Positions 58,108-64,000 of a stretch of DNA of 64,000 nt are shown piece by piece. How positions within the stretch are numbered: the first letter of the stretch is position 1; each line of letters begins with the position of its first letter. The position numbers and the translations under genes were made by a program. The notes beneath the pieces were generated by a model. It was not told the origin of the DNA. It saw only the letters and a list, made by a program, of their open reading frames with translations, and ran no database searches. Source of the DNA: DASXYG01 sp036502625 (GTDB taxonomy: Bacteria; Actinomycetota; Actinomycetes; Streptosporangiales; Streptosporangiaceae); the NCBI GenBank assembly GCA_036502625.1, contig DASXYG010000114.1, forward strand, positions 34,255 to 98,254, written 5' to 3'.

Positions 58108-58247
58108 TCGCCACCCCACCGGGGGTCGAAGACGTCCGCCGGCATGGTCTCCCCGAGATCGAGGTCGGCCAGGGCGTCGAGCAGCCCGCTGCCCTTCATC
58201 CGCGCCGGGTCGGCGTCGTTACCGACGCCCTCGGACTCGCTTGCCAT
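58104..58247 (-). CDS. 47-aa acidic protein coupled to amidase
   Basis: 47 aa from ATG 58247 with GGGAGGAAG at ideal spacing, then 4-base overlap with the amidase gene. The sequence is acidic (ESEGVGNDADPARMKGSGLL, DALADLDLGETMPADVFDPRW) with one short helix around MKGSGLLDALADL. No family recognised. Position, coupling and size suggest an accessory subunit of the amidase in the manner of GatC or AtzG, but it is shorter than those. Strong ribosome-site support makes it a likely real gene. Confidence 0.65.
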   Translation of the reverse strand: MASESEGVGNDADPARMKGSGLLDALADLDLGETMPADVFDPRWGGE

Positions 58248-58427
58248 GCTTCCTCCCGAACCCGGACACCCGCCGCCGACACCAACCGGCTCGACAGTAA
58301 GCGGCACATACCGCCCCCGGCAAGATCCCGTACGCGGCCCGTTCCGCGCCGGGCGGACGCACGAAGGCCTGTGGATAAGTCGTCTCACGGCGCGAGCACC
58401 GGCCGCGAGCGGGCATCATCGAAGGCG

Positions 58428-60941
58428 ATGACCCTTACCGACCGGTTGCCCGACACCTCACGCGCCCCCGACCCCGACGACCTCTTCGCGGCGTTCACCG
58501 CGTGGGCGTCCGAGCGCGGGCTGAACCTCTATCCCGCGCAGGAGGAGGCGCTGATCGAGGTGGTCTCGGGGTCGAACGTGATCCTCTCGACGCCCACCGG
58601 GTCGGGCAAGAGCCTCGTCGCCGTCGGCGCCCACTTCGCGGCCATCGCCGACTCCCGCCGCAGCTTCTACACCGCGCCGATCAAGGCGCTGGTGTCGGAG
58701 AAGTTCTTCGACCTCTGCGCCACCTTCGGCGCCGAACACGTCGGCATGATGACCGGCGACAGCAGCGTCAACGCCAACGCCCCCATCGTGTGCTGCACCG
58801 CCGAGATCCTCGCGAACATCGCGCTGCGCGACGGACCCGACGCCGACGTCGGCCAGGTCGTCATGGACGAGTTCCACTTCTACGCCGAGCCCGACCGCGG
58901 CTGGGCGTGGCAGGTGCCGCTGATCGAGCTGCCGAAGGCGCAGTTCGTCCTGATGTCCGCCACCCTCGGCGACGTCACGCGGTTCGAGAAGGACCTCACC
59001 CGCCGCACCGGCCGCCCCACCGCGGTCGTCAGCTCCGCCGAGCGCCCCGTGCCGCTCACGTACTCCTACGCCATGACGCCGCTGCACGAGACGCTGGAGG
59101 AGCTGCTCTCCACCCACGAGGCGCCCGTCTACGTCGTGCATTTCGCGCAGGCCGCCGCGTTGGAACGTGCCCAGGCGCTGATGAGCGTCAATGTCTGCAC
59201 CCGCGCGGAGAAGGACGCCATCGCCGAGCTGATCGGCGGCTTCCGGTTCACCGCCGGGTTCGGGAAGACCCTGTCGCGGCTGGTCCGCCACGGCATCGGC
59301 GTCCACCACGCGGGCATGCTGCCGAAATACCGCCGCCTGGTGGAGCAGCTCGCGCAGGCGGGCCTGCTGAAGGTCATCTGCGGCACCGACACCCTCGGCG
59401 TCGGCATCAACGTCCCGATCCGTACGGTCGTGTTCACCGCCCTCAGCAAGTACGACGGCACGCGCACGCGCCATCTCAAGGCGCGCGAGTTCCACCAGAT
59501 CGCCGGCCGCGCGGGCCGCGCCGGGTTCGATACCGCGGGCCGCGTCGTGGTGCAGGCGCCGGAGCACGAGATCGAGAACGAGAAGGCGCTGGCGAAGGCG
59601 GGCGACGACCCGAAGAAACGGCGCAAGGTCGTCCGCAAGAACCCGCCCGCCGGGTTCGTCTCGTGGAGCGAGAAGACGTTCCAGAAGCTGGTCGAGGCCG
59701 ACCCCGAGCCGCTGACGTCCAGCTTCACCGTCACCCACGCGATGCTGCTGAACGTCATCGAGCGGCCGGGCGACGCGTTCGCCGCCATGCGCCACCTCCT
59801 CACCGACAACCACGAGGACCCCGCCGCCCGGCGGAAGCACATCCGGCGCGCCATCTCCATCTACCGCTCGCTGCTGTCGTCGGGCGTCGTCGAGAAGCTC
59901 GACCGGCCCGACTCCCTCGGCCGCTGGATCACGGTCACCGGCGACCTCCAGTTCGACTTCGCGCTCAACCAGCCGCTGTCCCCGTTCGCGCTGGCCGCCG
60001 TCGAACTGCTCGACCCGTCCGCGCCGACGTACGCGCTCGACGTCGTGTCGGTCATCGAGGCCACCCTCGACGACCCGTACCCCGTGCTGTCGGCGCAGCG
60101 GTTCAAGGCGCGCGGCGAGGCGGTCGCCGCCATGAAGGCCGACGGCGTCGAGTACGAGGAGCGGATGGACCGCCTGGAGGAGATCAGCTACCCGATGCCG
60201 CTGGCCGACCTCCTCGACGCGGCCTACCGCACGTACCGCTCCGGCCAGCCCTGGGTGGCCGACTACGAGCTGTCGCCGAAGACCGTCGCGCGCGACATGT
60301 ACGAGCGCGCGCTCAACTTCACCGAGTTCGTCGGGTTCTACGGCCTGGCCCGCAGCGAGGGCCTCGTGCTGCGCTACCTGGCCGACGTCTACAAGGCGCT
60401 CCGGCAGACCGTGCCGGACGACGCGAAGACCGAGGACCTCCAGGACCTCATCGAGTGGTTGGGCGAGCTGGTCCGCCAGGTCGACTCCAGCCTGCTCGAC
60501 GAATGGGAGCGGCTGCGCGACCCGGGCGCCGCGCCCGACGAGACCGGCGCGGTCGACGACGCGCCGCCGCCGGTCACCGCGAACCATCGCGCCTTCCGCG
60601 TCCTGGTCCGCAACGAGCTGTTCCGCCGCGTCGAGCTGGCCGCCCGGGAACGCTACGACCAGCTCGGCGAGCTCGACGCCGACGACGGCTGGGACGCGGA
60701 GGCGTGGGCCGCCGCCCTCGATCCGTACTTCGAGGCCCACGGCGAGCTCGCCACCGGTCCCGACGCCCGCGGCCCCGCCCTGCTCATGATCGACGAGCAG
60801 CTGGGCCGGTGGACCGTACGGCAGATCTTCGACGACCCCGCGGGCGACCACGACTGGGGCATCTCCGCGGAGATCGACCTCGCCGCCTCCGACGAGTCCG
60901 GCGGCCCGGTCCTCCACGTGACCACGGTGGACCAGCTCTAG
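58428..60941 (+). CDS. DEAD/DEAH-box helicase with DUF3516 C-terminal domain
   Basis: 837 aa from ATG 58428. Superfamily 2 motifs in order: Q-like NLYPAQEEALIEV, Walker A TPTGSGKS (about 55-62), Ia TAPIKALVSEKF, Ib MMTGDSSVN, DEFH in VVMDEFHFY, motif III LMSATLGD, then VHHAGMLPKYRRLVEQL, IV-V GTDTLGVGINVPIRTVVF and VI HQIAGRAGRAG. The remaining 450 residues are the actinobacterial DUF3516 region. It resembles Ski2-like helicases and may act on RNA or DNA. No obvious partner gene. A candidate -10 CATCAT sits 8 bases before the start. Confidence 0.93.
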   Translation: MTLTDRLPDTSRAPDPDDLFAAFTAWASERGLNLYPAQEEALIEVVSGSNVILSTPTGSGKSLVAVGAHFAAIADSRRSFYTAPIKALVSEKFFDLCATFGAEHVGMMTGDSSVNANAPIVCCTAEILANIALRDGPDADVGQVVMDEFHFYAEPDRGWAWQVPLIELPKAQFVLMSATLGDVTRFEKDLTRRTGRPTAVVSSAERPVPLTYSYAMTPLHETLEELLSTHEAPVYVVHFAQAAALERAQALMSVNVCTRAEKDAIAELIGGFRFTAGFGKTLSRLVRHGIGVHHAGMLPKYRRLVEQLAQAGLLKVICGTDTLGVGINVPIRTVVFTALSKYDGTRTRHLKAREFHQIAGRAGRAGFDTAGRVVVQAPEHEIENEKALAKAGDDPKKRRKVVRKNPPAGFVSWSEKTFQKLVEADPEPLTSSFTVTHAMLLNVIERPGDAFAAMRHLLTDNHEDPAARRKHIRRAISIYRSLLSSGVVEKLDRPDSLGRWITVTGDLQFDFALNQPLSPFALAAVELLDPSAPTYALDVVSVIEATLDDPYPVLSAQRFKARGEAVAAMKADGVEYEERMDRLEEISYPMPLADLLDAAYRTYRSGQPWVADYELSPKTVARDMYERALNFTEFVGFYGLARSEGLVLRYLADVYKALRQTVPDDAKTEDLQDLIEWLGELVRQVDSSLLDEWERLRDPGAAPDETGAVDDAPPPVTANHRAFRVLVRNELFRRVELAARERYDQLGELDADDGWDAEAWAAALDPYFEAHGELATGPDARGPALLMIDEQLGRWTVRQIFDDPAGDHDWGISAEIDLAASDESGGPVLHVTTVDQL

Positions 60942-61020
60942 ACCGCAACCGGCCGCGGTGCGCGGGGCGCCGCGGAACGGGTATCCCGTCCGGGACGGGT
61001 CGACGACAGGGGAGGCACAG

Positions 61021-61512
61021 ATGGGGCGCGCGGGAACACGTACCGGCATCGTGAGCGCAATGGCCGTCGCGGCGATGGGTCTCGGCACCCTCGCCGGCGG
61101 CGCCGCACACGCCGCCGCACCCGGCCACGCGCCGGCCACGGCGAAGGCGGCCGCCGCCACGCGCGCGCCGTGCACGCTGAAGCGCATCCGCGCCTGCGTG
61201 AGCCTGTCCCGCCAGCGCGCGTGGCTGATGCGCAACGGCAAGGTCGTGTACGGCCCGGCCCGCATCACCTCGGGCCGCGCCGGCTACCGCACCGCACGGG
61301 GCATGTTCCGGGTGACGTTCAAGGACCTCCACCACCGCAGCCACGAGTTCGGCGGCGCCCCCATGCCGTACTCCGTGTTCTTCCACGGCGGCCAGGCCTT
61401 CCACGAGGGCGACCTCGGCGTCATGTCGCACGGCTGCGTCCACCTGTCCCACTACTCCGCGCGCCGCTTCTACAACTACCTCCACAAGGGCGATTACGTC
61501 CGCGTCCGCTGA
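61021..61512 (+). CDS. Secreted L,D-transpeptidase (YkuD domain)
   Basis: 163 aa from ATG 61021 with GGGGAGG upstream. Signal peptide about 1-38 (IVSAMAVAAMGLGTLAGGAAHAAA). The YkuD domain covers about 60-163: ACVSLSRQRAWLMRNGKVVYGPARITSG, TARGMFRV, and the catalytic His/Cys segment VMSHGCVHLSHYSARRFYNYL. The cysteine of HGCVHL is the nucleophile. It could crosslink peptidoglycan 3-3 or attach proteins. It is shorter than mycobacterial Ldt enzymes, without the Ig-like domains. Probably monocistronic with the small membrane protein downstream. Confidence 0.92.
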   Translation: MGRAGTRTGIVSAMAVAAMGLGTLAGGAAHAAAPGHAPATAKAAAATRAPCTLKRIRACVSLSRQRAWLMRNGKVVYGPARITSGRAGYRTARGMFRVTFKDLHHRSHEFGGAPMPYSVFFHGGQAFHEGDLGVMSHGCVHLSHYSARRFYNYLHKGDYVRVR

Positions 61513-61589
61513 GCGGCCCGGGACCCGTCCCCGGCCGCGTCGCGAAGATGGGCCTCCCCGCTGTCGACAGGACCGAGGAGACCCGCGCG

Positions 61590-61790
61590 ATGAACATGCC
61601 CGTACTCGTCGACTGGCTGAGCCTGCTGCTCGCGCCGGTCATCGTCATAGCGGCGGTGATCGCCCTCACGGCGCGCCGGGCGGCGGTCCGGGCCGGCGAG
61701 CCCGTGCCCGTCCGGGCAAACGTCGCCAACGCGGTCGCCGCCGTCTGCGCCCTGCTCCTGGCCGCCCTCTGGATGGTCTGGGACCACTGA
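61590..61790 (+). CDS. Small membrane protein with two helices
   Basis: 66 aa from ATG 61590 with GAGGAG 9 bases ahead. Two hydrophobic helices (VDWLSLLLAPVIVIAAVIALTA and VANAVAAVCALLLAALWMVW) flank a short basic loop RRAAVRAGEPVPVR. No family recognised. It lies 77 bases after the transpeptidase gene and converges with the MFS gene with a 7-base gap. The reading and ribosome site are good, the function unknown. Confidence 0.65.
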   Translation: MNMPVLVDWLSLLLAPVIVIAAVIALTARRAAVRAGEPVPVRANVANAVAAVCALLLAALWMVWDH

Positions 61791-61797
61791 CGGGCCG

Positions 61798-63165
61798 CTA
61801 CCGGTGCTCGGCCGCGCCGGTGAGCAGCAGCGGTGAGCAGAAGTAGCTGAGCGCGGGCGCCTGCCGTACGCGCGCGGCGCGCGGGCGCGGCTCGCGCGTA
61901 CGGGGCAGCCAGGTGGCGGCGACGACCCGCGAGCCGAGCGGGAACCTGACCACCGGGAGCGCCGCGAACCGCGCGACGGACTTCCCGGACGCCAGCCGCA
62001 GCTCGCGCAGGCCGCGCAGCCGGGTTCCGCCGAAGACGACCAGGCCGGCGACCGCGATGACCGCGCCGATCGGGCCCAGCGTGATCGCGCCGAGGGTGCC
62101 GAGCACGGCGCCGCCGACGACACCGCCCGCGGCCATGCCGAGGTACACCGCCGACGCGTTCAGCGAGATCGCCACGCCGGCCGCCCACGGCGCCCAGGCC
62201 AGCACCCGGTGCTGCGCGGCCGGCATGATCCCCCAGCCGCCCGCGCCCCACAGCACGACGGCGACGAGCGTGCCGGCGACCGAGCCCTGCGCCAGCGGCA
62301 GCGCCACCAGGCCGAGCGCCAGCGCGCCGAGCGCCGACGCGATCCCGGCGGCCGAGCCGAACCGGTCGGTGATCCGCCCGCCGAGCACGTTGCCCACCGC
62401 GCCGGCGATGCCGTACGCCAGCAGGATCGCGTGCAGGCTCCCGCCGCCGAAGTGGCCGAACATCGGCACGGAGTAGGTGTACGCGGCGAAGTCGGCCAGC
62501 GCGCCGAGCAGCGACGCGGCCAGCACGATCCGTACGGCCCGCACGCCGAGCACGGACGCGGTGCCGCGCGCCCGGCCGCCGGACGCTCCGGCGCCGGACG
62601 CGGCCTCGGTGTCCTCCCACGCGGGCGCGGCCGTGCGCGGCACCGCGAAGACCGCCAGCGCGACGGCGCAGCCCAACGCGGCGACCAGCCAGAACACGCC
62701 GCCGAAACCGAGGCTGGCGCGCAGCATCAGCCCGGCGGGCACGCCGATGACGGTCGCCAGCGTCATGCCGCCGGTGACGACGGCGGCGGCACGGGCGCGG
62801 CGGTGCGCCGGCGCCAGGTCGGCGGCGATGACCGTGGCCATCGGCGTGAACAGGCTCGCGCCGACGGCGGACACGACGCGGGCGAGCACCAGACCGGCGA
62901 AGCTCGGGACCACGGCGGTCGCCACGCTGCCGGCGACGAACAGCGCCATGCCCGTCCACAGCAGCCGCCGCCGGTCCGCGCCGCCGAACAGGGCGGACAG
63001 CAGCGGCGCGGCGATCGCGCAGGTCAGTGCGTGGACGGTGATGAGCTGGCCGGCGGCGGCTACGGACACGCCGCCGCGCGCGGCCACATCGGGCAGCAGA
63101 CCGGCGATCAGATAAACGCCGCTGCTGATTACGAAAGTGCCGAGAGCGAGGGCCAGGATCCTCAC
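61798..63165 (-). CDS. MFS exporter (DHA1/arabinose-efflux-like)
   Basis: 455 aa from GTG 63165; TTG 63171 with GGAG 9 bases ahead is an alternative. Twelve helices in the order of the drug:H+ antiporter-1 family. Features: FVISSGVYLIAGLLPDVAARGGVSVAAAGQLITVHALTCAIAAPLLSAL, the loop GGADRRRLLWTG, motif C-like GASLFTPMATVIAADLAPAHRRARAAAVVTGGMTLATVIGVPAGL, and GGRITDRFG. A basic C-terminal tail of about 50 residues ends the protein. The substrate is unknown; drug, sugar or purine efflux are all possible. The upstream 520 bases contain operator-like palindromes. Confidence 0.88.
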   Translation of the reverse strand: MRILALALGTFVISSGVYLIAGLLPDVAARGGVSVAAAGQLITVHALTCAIAAPLLSALFGGADRRRLLWTGMALFVAGSVATAVVPSFAGLVLARVVSAVGASLFTPMATVIAADLAPAHRRARAAAVVTGGMTLATVIGVPAGLMLRASLGFGGVFWLVAALGCAVALAVFAVPRTAAPAWEDTEAASGAGASGGRARGTASVLGVRAVRIVLAASLLGALADFAAYTYSVPMFGHFGGGSLHAILLAYGIAGAVGNVLGGRITDRFGSAAGIASALGALALGLVALPLAQGSVAGTLVAVVLWGAGGWGIMPAAQHRVLAWAPWAAGVAISLNASAVYLGMAAGGVVGGAVLGTLGAITLGPIGAVIAVAGLVVFGGTRLRGLRELRLASGKSVARFAALPVVRFPLGSRVVAATWLPRTREPRPRAARVRQAPALSYFCSPLLLTGAAEHR

Positions 63166-63692
63166 AGACAAAGCGGCTCCAAAACCACAGAGAAAGGGAC
63201 GGAAATTGGGCGTGCTAAAGCGTTGCCCGGGAATCGCGCACAGACGGCACCCGGGCAGGGTGATAGCGGGGTCTTGGGTTGGCGCCGCTGCAAACCGATC
63301 CGGACACACTGGTCCTGACCAGTGAAGACGTGTCGGATTGGGGTTGTGCGCCGCCCCGGAGTCATCCCGGCCCGGCGCACTTCTTGGCAGCAGAAGCAAG
63401 CACCATGAATGGTGCCCACGTTGTTGGATTGACGCGAGGCGCGGCTCACCGGGACCGGCGGGCGCACCGCCTCGCGACACGACCAACGGTAACAGTGGGA
63501 TAAATGTTCCCGGAACGGATCCCAGGGCCGGGTTTTCGTGGCTCTCGTCACAGGCCGCCCACGTAAACCGCCGCCGCCCCGTACGCGTGGTATCGCCCGC
63601 CCCCGCCCGTACGTCCCGATCGCCGTCCCCTATTGACGGGCCGGGCAACAGCCGACGATCGTCGCGGTGGGAGATCGACGACGAGGAGGGTG
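63166..63692. other. 527-base divergent intergenic region, GC-poor, with operator-like palindromes
   Basis: No credible gene. The GC content from 63170 to 63510 is visibly lower than the rest of the window. It holds CACTGGTC-CT-GACCAGTG (63307-63324), GCACCAT-GA-ATGGTGC (63400-63415), TTGGATTGGGGTTG around 63335 and, near the ligase gene, TTGACG (63633-63638) with CGACGATCGTCG (63653-63664). These are probably binding sites and promoters for the MFS gene (minus) and the acyl-CoA ligase gene (plus). Confidence 0.5.
63307..63324. promoter_or_regulatory. Operator-like dyad upstream of MFS exporter gene
   Basis: A perfect 8-2-8 inverted repeat, CACTGGTC-CT-GACCAGTG, sits 142 bases upstream of the MFS gene. 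Size and spacing suit a TetR- or MarR-family dimer. No such regulator gene lies in the window; it might be in the neighbouring sequence. Confidence 0.5.
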
Positions 63693-64000
63693 ATGGGCGT
63701 CTACGACGAACGGCCCTGGCTGGCCCGCTACCGCGGCGGCGGTTCGGGGCACATCGAGCCGGAGCACCCGAGCCTCGTCGAGATGTTCGCGGCGTCCGTA
63801 CGCGGCGGCCCCGACCGTGTCGCCGTCCGCTACTTCGACCGGGCCATCACGCTGGGCGAGCTCGACGCGCTGTCCGACGCGTTCGCCGTGGCGCTGGCCG
63901 CGCGCGGGTTCGCGCCCGGCGACCGGCTCGCGTCCTACCTCCAGAACGTCCCGCAGGCGGTGATCGCCGCGCTCGGCACCTGGAAGGCCGGCGGCACCGT
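63693..64000 (+). CDS. Acyl-CoA synthetase (AMP-binding), N-terminal part
   Basis: ATG 63693 with GAGGAGG just upstream; the frame is open to the right edge (102 codons). The visible part matches the start of long-chain fatty-acid-CoA ligases: EPEHPSLVEMFAASVRGGPDRVAVRYFDRAITLGELDALSDAFAVALAARGFAPGDRLASYLQNVPQ-type text with LGTWKAGGTV at the edge. The ATP-binding and catalytic parts lie outside the window. It would activate a carboxylic acid as an acyl-AMP, then CoA thioester. Confidence 0.85.
   Translation, partial: MGVYDERPWLARYRGGGSGHIEPEHPSLVEMFAASVRGGPDRVAVRYFDRAITLGELDALSDAFAVALAARGFAPGDRLASYLQNVPQAVIAALGTWKAGGT

Noticed and set aside
58458..61268. A 936-codon minus-strand frame over the helicase gene
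   Set aside because: It is antisense to a helicase with all motifs intact, and its composition (V, R, G, D and H rich) is typical of a shadow frame.
63279..63503. Plus-strand 74-codon ORF in the MFS-ligase intergenic region
   Set aside because: No ribosome site, no family resemblance, and it spans two operator-like palindromes.

Overview
The window is very GC-rich (roughly 73% by eye) actinobacterial chromosome with dense genes, frequent 4-nt ATGA/GTGA start-stop overlaps and many GTG starts. The whiB / glycosyltransferase / DUF5719 block next to fbiA-fbiB (F420 biosynthesis), the fused SecDF, the TIGR03089 + LytR-CpsA-Psr pair and the WhiB protein all point to a sporulating-type actinomycete. 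Actinomadura/Thermomonosporaceae or a related Streptosporangiales is my best guess, but the sequence alone does not settle the genus. No phage, insertion sequence, CRISPR array, rRNA or tRNA was recognised.

Layout. 1-7.6 kb (minus): DUF5719 membrane protein (cut by the left edge), a very long family-2 glycosyltransferase, whiB and a four-helix membrane protein. 7.7-15.4 kb: F420 biosynthesis genes fbiA-fbiB and fbiC, separated by an S-adenosylmethionine (SAM) methyltransferase, a Na+/H+ antiporter and a small secreted protein. 15.5-19.3 kb: EamA exporter behind a 13-codon leader peptide, an aldo/keto reductase, and thiD-tenA under a TPP riboswitch. 19.3-20.5 kb: a phosphodiesterase-like protein carrying a pilin-type leader. 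20.6-24.3 kb: the lower beta-ketoadipate pathway (CoA-transferase pair plus thiolase) and an IclR regulator. 24.4-29.4 kb: an acetoin-cleavage operon (acoX, SDR reductase, acoA, acoB, acoC), followed by a decayed MerR gene. 30.6-34.6 kb: an AlkA-type glycosylase and an exported Ala/His/Pro-rich peptide ending in RAPP directly upstream of secDF. 34.6-35.4 kb: a PIN/ribbon-helix-helix toxin-antitoxin pair. 35.5-48.2 kb: a cell-envelope glycoconjugate region (flippase-like protein, methyltransferase, two glycosyltransferases, two large membrane sugar-transferase-like proteins, LCP ligase), with an MFS transporter and nucleoside phosphorylase among them. 48.3-51.5 kb: homogentisate catabolism (IclR, hmgA, fahA). 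51.5-64 kb: a MerR/aldo-keto reductase divergon, a TAP-type peptidase, a DUF885 metallopeptidase, an amidase with a 47-aa partner ORF, a DUF3516 helicase, an L,D-transpeptidase-fold protein, a small membrane protein, an MFS exporter and the start of an acyl-CoA ligase.

How the genes work together. FbiA, FbiB and FbiC supply most of coenzyme F420 synthesis. Homogentisate cleavage and the ketoadipate pathway feed aromatic carbon into acetyl-CoA, succinyl-CoA and fumarate, and each has its own IclR regulator. The aco operon converts acetoin to acetyl-CoA and acetaldehyde but has no E3 gene here. The envelope genes fit assembly and attachment of a wall glycopolymer.

The most interesting signal is at 31.6-32.24 kb. 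A Sec-exported peptide with a C-terminal RAPP motif precedes secDF, and eight bases in its last codons are perfectly complementary to the secDF ribosome-binding site. This is the architecture expected of an ApdA-type translation-arrest peptide that senses secretion capacity. Other points of interest are a leader-peptide attenuator in front of EamA, a Flp-type prepilin leader fused to a phospholipase-C-like domain with an EF-hand loop, and a more than ten-fold excess of the octamer CCGTACGG across the whole window.
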